Source: Endozoicomonas euniceicola
GTDB lineage: Bacteria; Pseudomonadota; Gammaproteobacteria; Pseudomonadales; Endozoicomonadaceae
Assembly: GCF_025562755.1 (NCBI RefSeq)
Contig: NZ_CP103300.1
Span: 2,474,501 to 2,538,500 of the forward strand
DNA: 64,000 nt
Direction: 5' to 3'
The translations under genes and the position numbers were made by a program. Each line of letters opens with the position of its first letter. The first letter of the stretch is position 1. This document shows, in pieces, positions 1-15,000 of this stretch. The notes under the pieces were generated by a model. The model saw only the letters and a list, made by a program, of their open reading frames with translations. It was not told where the DNA came from and did no database searches.

Positions 1-3000
1 ACGGCCTCACCCGTATCGGCATCCGTGATATCCAGTTTGCCGGTAGCGGTTAAGGTGGCTGCGGCGTCTTCCGTTACACTGCCCGTGTCTGTGCCGGTGA
101 TAACCGCCGCATCCCCTGCTGCCATAAAGTTAATTGTTGCCTGTGCCGCCGTCGTATCGGTGCCATCGGAGATGGTGTAATCCAGTGCCACTGTACCGTT
201 GAAATTACTGCCAGGTGTGAACTCATAGTGATCATGACTGGTGAGACTTCCTGCGGTAGTCACTGTGTGGTTGTTGGTTGTATCCACAACCTGACCATTT
301 TCAGCCCTGATGTCCAATGCCAGGCTGGAGCTGGCATCAGCGACACGAACTCCGGCTTCTATATCAGCCTGGCTAACCGCATCATACGACAGTGTTACAA
401 AACCAAGCTCAGCATTGGTCAGGGACTGAGACGGGTCAAATTCTCCCCCGTAGACATCCCGATCCTGACCAATGCTTACTACCCCATCAGCCTCAAGGGT
501 TTGACCCGGGGCTACGGTTTGGGTTTCAACCAGTTGGTGGTTGTCAAAAAGTTTTACGTCACCACTGGCGCTGTCCCAGGTCAGGCTTATGTTATGAAGT
601 TCGCCATCATTTATGTTAACTCCGGCAAATGTCCTTATATTTCCGTCTAGCTGGAGCATCAGGCTGCCGTCCAGATTCACGGCTATCAGCAATGGATACA
701 ACTGAACAGGTGTTACCATACTCAGGATTGAGGCAAATGATTCTTCATGACTGCCTGTTGACGTATATTCAAACTCAAGACTGAACGCATCAAAGCTTTG
801 CAGTGTCTCAGTGACTTCTATCAGGTTGGATGTATCATCCCCAAAAGCAATCCCGTTCACTTCCGTCAGAGTGCCATCGGAACCACTGTACGACACATCA
901 CTGATCGATAGCGTATCACCGTCCGCATCACTGGCTCCTGCCAGCAACTGGTCTTTGGTAATGGTCAGTGCCGTGTCTTCTGTACCTGCAAGGCTGATCG
1001 CAGAACCGGCTGCTTCCGGAACATCATTTACAGACAGCAGGTTAACCCTTAATGTTTCGCTGGTTTGCGCACTGTCACCATTCGCTTCAGTCGCCGTAGC
1101 GTTCAGGGTGATGGTGAAATCGTCATGACTGTTGGCCGGTGGCGTCAGGGACAGAGCAGACAGGTTCCAGGTGGATACATCGACATCACTGCCATCGGTG
1201 CTGACGCTGTTAGTGCCATCTGTTAATGTGCTGCCCGATGGAATGCCGCCCAGGCTGGCTGTGACGGTTTCTGTGCCACCACTTGTTACCGAGCCAAGAT
1301 CCAGCGGAATGCCGGTATCTTCAAGGCTGGTAATTTCGTAGTCGTAAGCCGGGTCGCTGCTGACTTCAATACCAACCTGAAGAACTTTCAGAGAGTCAAT
1401 CCAGGTACCTGATCCATCATTCTCAGCGGACGGTTCCTGAATAGCCAGAATTGCAGAGTCACTGTTCACAGCAGGCAGCTCTATACGCTGAACCTCCCAG
1501 GCGCTGCTGGCCGGTGTAACCGTCGTCAGCAGTTCTCCATTCCAGTAAACATCAACAGAATCATCGGAAGTGTCTGAGTCACTGCGCTTACGAATGGCCA
1601 GTTCAAACACATGGGGCTGACCGTTACTGGTATCAATAGTGTGGTCAAATCCATCCTGACCTAAACCATAATCCAGTTCCACCCATTGCTGGCCTTCATG
1701 GGCAGCATTACCTCGCCATACCTCGTAGCCGTTCTGATGACTACTCCAGTCATCCAGTGAGTCAGTGACCCCATGCCAACCACCATTACCCTGGGCAGGA
1801 GATTCAAAGCCCTCGGTGCTGATGAGAATTTCATCGGTAGACACATCGAACACCGGGGCATCCGCTACAGCAGTCACATCAATCACAGCACTGTTTACGA
1901 CATCTGTCGTACCGTCATTAACGTTATAATTGAAGGCGACATCGTTGCCGTTAAAGTGCTCAGCCGGTGTAAATGTCCAGGTGTCATCACCATTATCAGT
2001 TAAGGCACCATGGCTGCTATCTGCCAGTACAAGACTGTTGACACTTAAAGTGTCGCCTTCAACATCTATCGCATTAGCAAGCAGCTGTGCTTCGGTAATA
2101 ACGATGCCGGTATCTTCGTTAGTGCTGCCAAGGCCAACCACACTGGCAACCGGCGCATCGTTTGTGCCATTGATAGTAATGACAATATCGTGCGCAGTGT
2201 TATCGAAAGATTTAACCGTGATGGTTTCCGTCAGGCTGTCACCGTCGCCCAGTGCCTGAATGACGGCTTGGCTATTATCTGCTGAATAACTCCAGTTACC
2301 ATTGACATCAATGGTCAGTGAACCGTAAGTTCCCGTAACGGTTTCTGCGGTAAAGCTGGATTCACCGGTATCAACATCAGAAACGGTCAGCGCACCGGAA
2401 GCCGTTAATGTAGCAGCATCGTCTTCTGTTATTGAGGCAGTATCGACGCCGCCAATCACTGCTGCATCGTTGGTACCATTGATCGTAATAACAATATCGT
2501 GTGTGGTGCTATCGAAGGACTTAACGGTGATGGTTTCCGTCAGACTGTCACCGTCGCCCAGTACCTGAACCGCTGCCTGGCTGCTGTCCGCTGAATAACT
2601 CCAGTTACCATTGGCATCAATGGTCAGTGAGCCGTAGCTGCCCGTAACCGTTTCTGCGGTAAAGCTGGCTTCACCGGTATCAACATCAGAAACGGTCAGC
2701 GCACCGGAAGCCGTTAATGTAGCAGCGTCGTCTTCTGTGACAGTGGCGGTATCAACACCGCCAATGATTGCCGCATCATTAGTGCCATTGATGGTGATAA
2801 CAATATCGTGGGTGGTGTTATCGAAGGACTTAACCGTGATGGTTTCCGTCAGGCTGTCACCGTCGCTCAGTGCCTGAACCGCTGTCTGGCTGCTGTCCGC
2901 TGAATAACTCCAGTTGCCATTGGCATCAATGGTCAGAGAACCGTAGCTGCCCGTAACCGTTTCTGCGCTAAAGCTGGCTTCACCGGTATCAACATCAGAA

Positions 3001-6000
3001 ACGGTCAGCGCACCGGAAGCCGTTAATGTAGCAGCATCGTCTTCTGTGACAGTGGCGGTATCAACACCACTAATCACTGCCGCATCATTGGTGCCATTGA
3101 TCGTGATAACAATATTGTGGGTAGTGTTATCAAAGGACTTAACCGTGATGGTTTCGGTTAGACTGTCACCATCGGCCAGTGCCTGAACCGCTGCCTGGCT
3201 GCTGTCCGCTGAATAACTCCAGTTACCATTGGCATCAATGGTCAGAGAACCGTAAGTTCCCGTAACGGTTTCAGCGGTGAAGCTGGCTTCACCGGTATCA
3301 ACATCAGAAACGGTCAGCGCACCGGAAGCCGTTAATGTAGCAGCGTCGTCTTCTGTGACAGTAATGGTATCCACACCGCCAATGATGGCTGCATCGTTGG
3401 TGCCATTGATCGTGATAACAATATCGTGGGTGGTGTTATCGAAAGACTTAACCGTGATGGTTTCTGTCAGACTGTCACCGTCGCCCAGTGCCTGAACCGC
3501 TGCCTGGCTGCTATCCGCCGAATAGTTCCAGTTACCATTGGCATCAATGGTCAGAGAACCGTAAGTTCCCGTAACGGTTTCTGGGGTAAAGCTGGCTTCA
3601 CCGGTATCAACATCAGAAACGGTCAGCGCACCGGAAGCGGTTAATGTAGCAGTATCGTCTTCTGTGACAGTGGCGGTATCAACACCACCAATCACTGCCG
3701 CATCATTAGTGCCATTGATCGTGATAACAATATTGTGTGTGGTGTTATCGAAGGACTTAACCGTGATGGTTTCTGTCAGGCTGTCACCGTCGCCCAGCGC
3801 CTGGATTGCGGCTTGAGTGTTATCCGCTGAGTAGCTCCAGTTACCGTCAGCATCGATGGTGAGGTCACCATAAGTGCCGGTCAATGTTTCAGCTGAGAAG
3901 ACGGCCTCACCCGTATCGGCATCCGTGATATCCAGTTTGCCGGTAGCGGTTAAGGTAGCGGCGGCGTCTTCTGTGATTGACGCAGCATCTGTACCGCTGA
4001 TAACCGCAATATCATTAATACCGTTAATGGTGACCGTGATGTCTTTGGTAGTACCATCCACCGACTGTACGGTGATAGTGTCGATCAGGCTGTCACCATC
4101 GCCCAGTGCCTGAATGGCGGTTTGGGTGCTATCGGCTTCGTAGCTCCAATTGCCGTCCGCATCGATAGTCACGGAACCATAAGTTCCGGTGACGGTTTCG
4201 GCTGAGAACGCTGCTTCGCCGGTATCGGCATCGGTAACATCGAGTTTGCCGGAAGCGGTTAATGTGGAAGCATCGTCTTCTGTTATTGAGGCAGTATCGA
4301 TGCCGCCAATCACTGCCGCATCATTAGTGCCATTGATCGTGATAACAATATTGTGGGTGGTGTTATCGAAGGACTTAACCATGATGGTTTCTGTCAGGCT
4401 GTCACCGTCGCCCAGCGCCTGAACCGCTGCCTGGCTGCTGTCCGCTGAATAGCTCCAGTTACCATTGGCATCAATGGTCAGGGAACCGTAGCTGCCGGTG
4501 ACCGTTTCTGCGGTAAAGCTGGCTTCACCGGTATCAACATCAGAAACGGTCAGCGCACCGGAAGCCGTTAATGTGGCAGCGTCATCTTCTGTGACAGAAG
4601 CGATATCAACCCCACCAATCACTGCCACATCATTAGTGCCATTGATCGTGATAACAATATCGTGCGTGGTGTTATCGAAAGACTTAACCGTGATGGTTTC
4701 CGTCAGGCTGTCACCATCGCCAAGTGCCTGAACCGCTGCCTGGCTGCTGTCCGCTGAATAACTCCAGTTACCATTGACATCAATGGTCAGTGAACCGTAA
4801 GTTCCCGTAACGGTTTCTCCAGTAAAGCTGCCTTCACCGGTATCAACATCAGAAACGGTCAGCGCACCGGAAGCCGTTAATGTAGCGGCGTCGTCTTCTG
4901 TGACAGTGGCGGTATCAACACCACCAATCACTGCCGCATCATTAGTGCCATTGATGGTGATCACAATATCGTGGGTGGTGTTATCGAAGGACTTAACCGT
5001 GATGGTTTCTGTCAGGCTGTCACCATCGCCCAGTGCCTGAATGGCGGTTTGGGTGCTATCGGCTTCGTAGCTCCAATTGCCGTCAGCATCAATGGTGAGG
5101 TTACCATAAGTGCCGGTCAATGCTTCAGCTGAGAAGACGGCCTCACCCGTATCGGCATCCGTGATATCCAGTTTGCCGGTAGCGGTTAAGGTGGCTGCGG
5201 CGTCTTCCGTTACACTGCCCGTGTCTGTGCCGGTGATAACCGCCGCATCCCCTGCTGCCATAAAGTTAATTGTTGCCTGTGCCGCCGTCGTATCGGTGCC
5301 ATCGGAGATGGTGTAATCCAGTGCCACTGTACCGTTGAAATTACTGCCAGGTGTGAACTCATAGTGATCATGACTGGTGAGACTTCCTGCGGTAGTCACT
5401 GTGTGGTTGTTGGTTGTATCCACAACCTGACCATTTTCAGCCCTGATGTCCAATGCCAGGCTGGAGCTGGCATCAGCGACACGAACTCCGGCTTCTATAT
5501 CAGCCTGGCTAACCGCATCATACGACAGTGTTACAAAACCAAGCTCAGCATTGGTCAGGGACTGAGACGGGTCAAATTCTCCCCCGTAGACATCCCGATC
5601 CTGACCAATGCTTATTGCCCCATCAGCCTCAAGGGTTTGACCCGGGGCTACGGTTTGGGTTTCAACCAGTTGGTGGTTGTCAAAAAGTTTTACGTCACCA
5701 CTGCCGCTGTCCCAGGTCAGGCTTATGTTATGAAGTTCGCCATCATTTATGTTAACTCCGGCAAATGTCCTTATATTTCCGTCTAGCTGGAGCATCAGGC
5801 TGCCGTCCAGATTCACGGCTATCATCAATGGATTCAACTGAACAGGTGTTACCATACTCAGGATTGAGGCAAATGATTCTTCATGACTGCCTGTTGACGT
5901 ATATTCAAACTCAAGACTGAACGCATCAAAGCTTTGCAGTGTCTCAGTGACTTCTATCAGGTTGGATGTATCATCCCCAAAAGCAATCCCGTTCACTTCC

Positions 6001-9000
6001 GTCAGAGTGCCATCGGAACCACTGTACGACACATCACTGATCGATAGCGTATCACCGTCCGCATCAGTGGCTCCTGCCAGCAACTGGTCTTTGGTAATGA
6101 TCAGTGCCGTGTCTTCTGTACCTGCAAGGCTGATCGCAGAACCGGCTGCTTCCGGAACATCATTTACAGACAGCAGGTTAACCCTTAATGTTTCGCTGGT
6201 TTGCGCACTGTCACCATTCGCTTCAGTCGCCGTAGCGTTCAGGGTGATGGTGAAATCGTCATGACTGTTGGCCGGTGGCGTCAGGGACAGAGCAGACAGG
6301 TTCCAGGTGGATACATCGACATCACTGCCATCGGTGCTGACGCTGTTAGTGCCATCTGTTAATGTGCTGCCCGATGGAATGCCGCCCAGGCTGGCTGTGA
6401 CGGTTTCTGTGCCACCACTTGTTACCGAGCCAAGATCCAGCGGAATGCCGGTATCTTCAAGGCTGGTAATTTCGTAGTCGTAAGCCGGGTCGCTGCTGAC
6501 TTCAATACCAACCTGAAGAACTTTCAGAGAGTCAATCCAGGCACCTGATCCATCATTCTCAGCGGACGGCTCCTGAATAGTCAGAATTGCAGAGTCACTG
6601 TTCACAGCAGGCAGCTCTATACGCTGAACCTCCCAGGCGCTGCTGGCCGGTGTAACCGTCGTCAGCAGTTCTCCATTCCAGTAAACATCAACAGAGTCAT
6701 CGGAAGTGTCTGAGTCACTGCGCTTACGAATGGCCAGCTCAAACACATGGGGCTGACCGTTACTGGTATCAATAGTGTGGTCAAATCCATCCTGACCTGC
6801 ACCATAATCCAGTTCCACCCATTGCTGGCCTTCATGGGCAGCATTACCTCGCCATACCTCGTAGCCGTTCTGATGACTACTCCAGTCATCCAGTGAGTCA
6901 GTGACCCCATGCCAACCACCATTACCCTGGGCAGGAGATTCAAAGCCCTCGGTGCTGATGAGAATTTCATCGGTAGACACATCGAACACCGGGGCATCCG
7001 CTACAGCAGTCACATCAATCACAGCACTGTTTGCGACATCTGTCGTACCATCATTAACGTTGTAATTGAAAGCGACATCGTTGCCGTTAAAGTGCTCAGC
7101 CGGTGTAAATGTCCAGGTGTCATCACCATTATCAGTTAAGGCACCATGGCTGCTATCTGCCAGTACAAGACTGTTGACACTTAAAGTGTCGCCTTCAACA
7201 TCTATCGCATTAGCAAGCAGCTGTGCTTCGGTAATAACGATGCCGGTATCTTCGTTAGTGCTGCCAAGGTCAACCACACTGGCAACCGGCGCATCGTTTG
7301 TGCCGTTGATAGTAATGACAATATCGTGCGCAGTGTTATCGAAAGATTTAACCGTAATGGTTTCCGTCAGGCTGTCACCGTCGCCCAGTGCCTGAATGAC
7401 GGCTTGGCTATTATCTGCTGAATAACTCCAGTTACCATTGACATCAATGGTCAGTGAACCGTAAGTTCCCGTAACGGTTTCTGCGGTAAAGCTGGATTCA
7501 CCGGTATCAACATCAGAAACGGTCAGCGCACCGGAAGCCGTTAATGTAGCAGCATCGTCTTCTGTTATTGAGGCAGTATCGACGCCGCCAATCACTGCTG
7601 CATCGTTGGTACCATTGATCGTAATAACAATATCGTGTGTAGTGCTATCGAAGGACTTAACGGTGATGGTTTCCGTCAGACTGTCACCGTCGCCCAGTAC
7701 CTGAACCGCTGCCTGGCTGCTGTCCGCTGAATAACTCCAGTTACCATTGGCATCAATGGTCAGTGAGCCGTAGCTGCCGGTGACAGTTTCTGCGGTAAAG
7801 CTGGCTTCACCGGTATCAACATCAGAAACGGTCAGCGCACCGGAAGCCGTTAATGTAGCAGCGTCGTCTTCTGTGACAATGGCGGTATCAACACCGCCAA
7901 TGATTCCCGCATCATTAGTGCCATTGATGGTGATAACAATATCGTGGGTGGTGTTATCGAAGGACTTAACCGTGATGGTTTCCGTCAGGCTGTCACCGTC
8001 GCTCAGTGCCTGAACCGCTGCCTGGCTGCTGTCCGCTGAATAACTCCAGTTACCATTGACATCAATGGTCAGTGAACCGTAGCTGCCGGTGACTGTTTCT
8101 GCGGTGAAGCTGGATTCACCGGTATCAACATCAGAAACGGTCAGCGCACCGGAAGCCGTTAATGTAGCAGCATCGTCTTCTGTGACAGTGGCGGTATCAA
8201 CACCACTAATCACTGCCGCATCATTGGTGCCATTGATCGTGATAACAATATTGTGGGTAGTGTTATCAAAGGACTTAACCGTGATGGTTTCGGTTAGACT
8301 GTCACCATCGGCCAGTGCCTGAACCGCTGCCTGGCTGCTGTCCGCTGAATAACTCCAGTTACCATTGGCATCAATGGTCAGAGAACCGTAAGTTCCCGTA
8401 ACGGTTTCAGCGGTGAAGCTGGCTTCACCGGTATCAACATCAGAAACGGTCAGCGCACCGGAAGCCGTTAATGTAGCAGCGTCGTCTTCTGTGACAGTAA
8501 TGGTATCCACACCGCCAATGATGGCTGCATCGTTGGTGCCATTGATCGTGATAACAATATCGTGGGTGGTGTTATCGAAAGACTTAACCGTGATGGTTTC
8601 TGTCAGACTGTCACCGTCGCCCAGTGCCTGAACCGCTGCCTGGCTGCTATCCGCCGAATAGTTCCAGTTACCATTGGCATCAATGGTCAGAGAACCGTAA
8701 GTTCCCGTAACGGTTTCTGGGGTAAAGCTGGCTTCACCGGTATCAACATCAGAAACGGTCAGCGCACCGGAAGCGGTTAATGTAGCAGTATCGTCTTCTG
8801 TGACAGTGGCGGTATCAACACCACCAATCACTGCCGCATCATTAGTGCCATTGATCGTGATAACAATATTGTGTGTGGTGTTATCGAAGGACTTAACCGT
8901 GATGGTTTCTGTCAGGCTGTCACCGTCGCCCAGCGCCTGGATTGCGGCTTGAGTGTTATCCGCTGAGTAGCTCCAGTTACCGTCAGCATCGATGGTGAGG

Positions 9001-12000
9001 TCACCATAAGTGCCGGTCAATGTTTCAGCTGAGAAGACGGCCTCACCCGTATCGGCATCCGTGATATCCAGTTTGCCGGTAGCGGTTAAGGTAGCGGCGG
9101 CGTCTTCTGTGATTGACGCAGCATCTGTACCGCTGATAACCGCAATATCATTAATACCGTTAATGGTGACCGTGATGTCTTTGGTAGTACCATCCACCGA
9201 CTGTACGGTGATAGTGTCGATCAGGCTGTCACCATCGCCCAGTGCCTGAATGGCGGTTTGGGTGCTATCGGCTTCGTAGCTCCAATTGCCGTCCGCATCG
9301 ATAGTCACGGAACCATAAGTTCCGGTGACGGTTTCGGCTGAGAACGCTGCTTCGCCGGTATCGGCATCGGTAACATCGAGTTTGCCGGTAGCGGTTAATG
9401 TGGAAGCATCGTCTTCTGTTATTGAGGCAGTATCGATGCCGCCAATCACTGCCGCATCATTAGTGCCATTGATCGTGATAACAATATTGTGGGTGGTGTT
9501 ATCGAAGGACTTAACCGTGATGGTTTCTGTCAGGCTGTCACCATCGCCCAGTGCCTGAACCGCTGCCTGGCTGCTGTCCGCTGAATAGCTCCAGTTACCA
9601 TTGGCATCAATGGTCAGGGAACCGTAGCTGCCGGTGACCGTTTCTGCGGTAAAGCTGGCTTCACCGGTATCAACATCAGAAACGGTCAGCGCACCGGAAG
9701 CCGTTAATGTGGCAGCGTCATCTTCTGTGACAGAAGCGGTATCAACCCCACCAATCACTGCCACATCATTAGTGCCATTGATCGTGATCACAATATCGTG
9801 CGTGGTGTTATCGAAAGACTTAACCGTGATGGTTTCCGTCAGGCTGTCACCATCGCCCAATGCCTGAATCGCTGCCTGACTGTTAGCCGCTGAATAGCTC
9901 CAGTTACCGTTGGCATCAATAGTCAGGGAACCGTAAGTTCCTGTAACGGTTTCTGCGGTAAAGCTGGATTCACCGGTATCAACATCAGAAATGGTCAGTG
10001 CACCGGAAGTGGTTAATGTAGCAGCATCGTCTTCTGTGACAGAAGCGGTATCAACCCCACCAATCACTGCCACATCATTAGTGCCATTGATCGTGATCAC
10101 AATATCGTGCGTGGTGTTATCGAAGGACTTAACCGTGATGGTTTCTGTCAGGCTGTCACCATCACCCAATGCCTGAATCGCTGCCTGACTGTTAGCCGCT
10201 GAATAGCTCCAGTTACCGTTGGCATCAATAGTCAGGGAACCGTAAGTTCCTGTAACGGTTTCTGCGGTAAAGCTGGATTCACCGGTATCAACATCAGAAA
10301 TGGTCAGTGCACCGGAAGTGGTTAATGTAGCAGCATCGTCTTCTGTGACAGTGGCAGTATCCACACCGCCAATGATGGCTGCATCGTTGGTGCCATTGAT
10401 GGTGATCACAATATCGTGGGTGGTGTTATCGAAGGACTTAACTGTGATGGTTTCTGTCAGGCTGTCACCGTCGCCCAGTGCCTGAACCGCTGCCTGGCTG
10501 CTGTCCGCTGAATAGCTCCAGTTACCATTGGCATCAATGGTCAGGGAGCCGTAACTGCCAGTGACCGTCTCTGCGGTAAAGCTGGATTCACCGGTATCAA
10601 CATCAGAAACGGTCAGCGCACCGGAAGCCGTTAATGTAGCAGCATCGTCTTCTGTAACAGTAGCGGTATCAACGCCGCCAATGATGGCTGCATCGTTGGT
10701 GCCATTGATCGTGATAACAATATCGTGGGTGGTGTTATCGAAAGACTTAACCGTGATGGTTTCCGTCAGGCTGTCACCGTCGCCCAGTGCCTGAATCGCT
10801 GCCTGGCTGTTATCCGCCGAATAGTTCCAGTTACCATTGACATCAATGGTCAGAGAACCGTAGCTGCCGGTGACCGTTTCTGCGGTAAAGCTGGCTTCAC
10901 CGGTATCAACATCAGAAACGGTCAGCGCACCGGAAGTAGTTAATGTGGCAGCATCGTCTTCTGTGACAGTGGCGGTATCAACACCGCCAATCACTGCCGC
11001 ATCATTAGTGCCATTGATCGTGATAACAATATTGTGGGTGGTGTTATCGAAGGACTTAACCGTGATGGTTTCTGTCAGGCTGTCACCGTCGCTTAGTGCC
11101 TGAATCGCTGCCTGGCTGCTATCCGCCGAATAGTTCCAGTTACCATTGGCATCAATGGTCAGAGAACCGTAGCTGCCGGTGACCGTTTCTGCGGTAAAGC
11201 TGGCTTCGCCAGTGTCGGTATCCGTAACGGTCAGCGCACCGGAAGCCGTTAATGTAACAGCATCGTCTTCTGTTATTGAGGCTGTATCGACGCCGCCAAT
11301 GATGGCTGCATCGTTGGTGCCATTGATCGTGATAACAATATTGTGAGTGGTGTTATCGAAGGACTTAACCGTGATGGTTTCGGTTAGACTGTCACCATCG
11401 GCCAGTGCCTGAACGGCTGCCTGACTGCTGTCCGCTGAATAACTCCAGTTGCCATTGGCATCAATGGTCAGTGAACCGTAGCTGCCGGTGACTGTTTCTG
11501 CGGTGAAGCTGGATTCACCGGTATCAGCATCAGAAACGGTCAGCGCACCGGAAGCCGTTAATGTAGCAGCGTCGTCTTCTGTGACAGTAATGGTATCCAC
11601 ACCGCCAATGATGGCTGCATCGTTGGTGCCATTGATCGTGATAACAATATTGTGAGTGGTGTTATCGAAGGACTTAACCGTGATGGTTTCTGTCAGGCTG
11701 TCACCGTCGCTCAGTGCCTGAACCGCTGCCTGGCTGCTGTCCGCTGAATAACTCCAGTTGCCATTGGCATCAATGGTCAGAGAACCGTAGCTGCCCGTAA
11801 CCGTTTCTGCGCTAAAGCTGGCTTCACCGGTATCAACATCAGAAACGGTCAGCGCACCGGAAGCCGTTAATGTAGCAGCATCGTCTTCTGTGACAGTGGC
11901 GGTATCAACACCACTAATCACTGCCGCATCATTGGTGCCATTGATCGTGATAACAATATTGTGGGTAGTGTTATCAAAGGACTTAACCGTGATGGTTTCG

Positions 12001-15000
12001 GTTAGACTGTCACCATCGGCCAGTGCCTGAACCGCTGCTTGACTGCTGTCCGCTGAATAACTCCAGTTGCCATTGGCATCAATGGTCAGTGAACCGTAGC
12101 TGCCGGTGACTGTTTCTGCGGTGAAGCTGGATTCACCGGTATCAGCATCAGAAACGGTCAGCGCACCGGAAGCCGTTAATGTAGCAGCGTCGTCTTCTTT
12201 GACAGTAATGGTATCCACACCGCCAATGATGGCTGCATCGTTGGTGCCATTGATCGTGATAACAATATTGTGGGTGGTGTTATCGAAGGACTTAACCGTG
12301 ATGGTTTCTGTCAGACTGTCACCGTCGCCCAGTGCCTGAACTGCTGCCTGGCTGCTATCCGCCGAATAGTTCCAGTTACCATTGGCATCAATGGTCAGGG
12401 AACCGTAAGTCCCTGTAACGGTTTCTGCGCTAAAGCTGGATTCACCAGTATCAACATCAGAAACGGTCAGCGTACCGGAAGCCGTTAACGCTGCAGCGTC
12501 GTCTTCTGTGACAGTGGCGGTATCAACACCGCCAATGATGGCTGCATCGTTGGTGCCATTGATGGTGATAACAATATCGTGGGTGGTGTTATCGAAGGAC
12601 TTAACCGTGATGGTTTCCGTCAGGCTGTCACCATCGGCCAGTGCCTGAACCGCTGCCTGGCTGCTGTCCGCGGAATAACTCCAGTTACCATTGGCATCAA
12701 TGGTCAGGGAACCATAAGTTCCCGTGACAGTTTCTACGGTAAAGCTGGCTTCACCGGTATCAACATCAGAAACGGTCAACGCACCGGAAGCCGTTAATGT
12801 AGCAGCATCGTCTTCTGTGACAGAGGCGGTATCAACACCGCCAATGATTGCCGCATCGTTGGTGCCATTGATCGTTATAACAATATTGTGGGTGGTGTTA
12901 TCGAAGGACTTAACCGTGATGGTTTCTGTCAGGCTGTCACCGTCGCCCAGTGCCTGAACCGCTGCCTGGCTGCTGTCCGCTGAATAACTCCAGTTACCAT
13001 TGACATCAATGGTCAGGGAGCCGTAACTGCCAGTGACCGTCTCTGCGGTAAAGCTGGATTCACCGGTATCAACATCAGAAACGGTCAGCGCACCGGAAGC
13101 CGTTAATGTAGCAGCATCGTCTTCTGTTATTGAGGCAATATCGACGCCGCCAATGATTGCCGCATCGTTGGTACCATTGATCGTGATAACAATATCGTGG
13201 GTGGTGTTATCAAAAGACTTAACCGTGATGGTTTCCGTCAGGTTGTCACCATCGGCCAGTGCCTGAACCGCTGCCTGGCTGCTATCCGCTGAATAGTTCC
13301 AGTTACCATTGGCATCAATGGTCAGGGAACCGTAAGTCCCGGTAACGGTCTCTGCAGTGAAGCTGGATTCACCGGTATCAACATCAGAAACGGTCAGCGC
13401 ACCGGAAGCCGTTAATGTAGCAGCATCGTCTTCTGTTATTGAGGCAGTATCGACGCCGCCAATCACTGCCGCATCATTAGTGCCATTGATCGTGATAACA
13501 ATATCGTGGGTGGTGTTATCGAAGGACTTAACCGTGATGGTTTCCGTCAGGCTGTCACCGTCGCCCAGTGCCTGAATCGCTGCCTGGCTGTTATCCGCCG
13601 AATAGTTCCAGTTACCATTGGCATCAATGGTCAGGGAACCGTAGCTGCCGGTGACCGTTTCTGCGGTGAAGCTGGCTTCACCGGTATCAACATCAGAAAC
13701 GGTCAGTGCACCGGAAGCCGTTAATGTAGCAGCGTCGTCTTCTGTGACAGTAATGGTATCCACACCGCCAATGATGGCTGCATCGTTGGCACCATTGATG
13801 GTGATCACAATATCGTGGGTGGTGTTATCGAAGGACTTAACTGTAATGGTTTCTGTCAGACTGTCACCGTCGCCCAGTGCCTGAACCGCTGCCTGGCTGC
13901 TGTCCGCCGAATAACTCCAGTCACCATTGACATCAATGGTCAGGGAACCGTAAGTCCCCGTAACGGTTTCTGGGGTAAAGCTGGCTTCACCGGTATCAAC
14001 ATCAGAAACGGTCAGCGCACCGGAAGCCGTTAATGTAGCAGCATCGTCTTCTGTTATTGAGGCAGTATCGACGCCGCCAATCACTGCCGCATCATTAGTG
14101 CCATTGATCGTGATAACAATATTGTGGGTGGTGTTATCGAAAGACTTAACCGTGATGGTTTCTGTCAGGCTGTCACCGTCGCTCAGTACCTGAATGACGG
14201 CTTGGCTATTATCTGCTGAATAACTCCAGTTACCATTGACATCAATGGTCAAGGAACCATAAGTTCCCGTAACGGTTTCTCCAGTAAAGCTGGCTTCACC
14301 GGTATCAAAATCAGAAACGGTCAGCGCACCGGAAGCCGTTAATGTAGCAGCGTCGTCTTCTGTTATTGAGGCAGTATCGACGCCGCCAATCACTGCCGCA
14401 TCATTAGTGCCATTGATCGTGATAACAATATTGTGGGTGGTGTCATCGAAAGACTTAACCGTGATGGTTTCTGTCAGGCTGTCACCATCACCCAGTACTT
14501 GAATGGCTGCCTGGCTGCTATCCGCTGAATAACTCCAGTTACCATTGGCATCAATGGTCAGGGAACCGTAAGTCCCTGTAACGGTTTCTGCGCTAAAGCT
14601 GGCTTCACCGGTATCAACATCAGAAATGGTCAGCGTACCGGAAGTCATTAATGTAGCAGCGTCGTCTTCTGTGACAGTGGCGGTATCAACACCACCAATG
14701 ATGGCTGCATCGTTGGTGCCATTGATGGTGATAACAATATCGTGGGTGGTGTTATCGAAGGACTTAACCGTGATGGTTTCCGTCAGGCTGTCACCATCGG
14801 CCAGTGCCTGAACCGCTGCCTGGCTGCTGTCCGCGGAATAACTCCAGTTACCATTGGCATCAATGGTCAGGGAACCGTAAGTTCCCGTGACAGTTTCTAC
14901 GGTAAAGCTGGCTTCACCGGTATCAACATCAGAAACGGTCAGCGCACCGGAAGCCGTTAATGTAGCAGCGTCGGCTTCTGTGACAGAAGCGGTATCAACC

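Larger units (their letters stand above)
1..10272 (-). repeat. Higher-order direct repeat with 5136-bp period (1712 residues) in the adhesin
   Basis: The sequence beginning at position 1 (acggcctcacccgtatcggc) reappears at 5137. From there the two copies run in parallel at a constant offset of 5136 bp with only scattered substitutions, for example cttactacccc near 475 against cttattgcccc near 5611. Parallelism is clear to about 4800/9936. Beyond that, copy one enters the next lectin-like module while copy two continues with VCBS units. The offset is a multiple of three, so the frame is kept. Each copy holds one lectin-like module plus about ten VCBS repeats. Confidence 0.88.
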
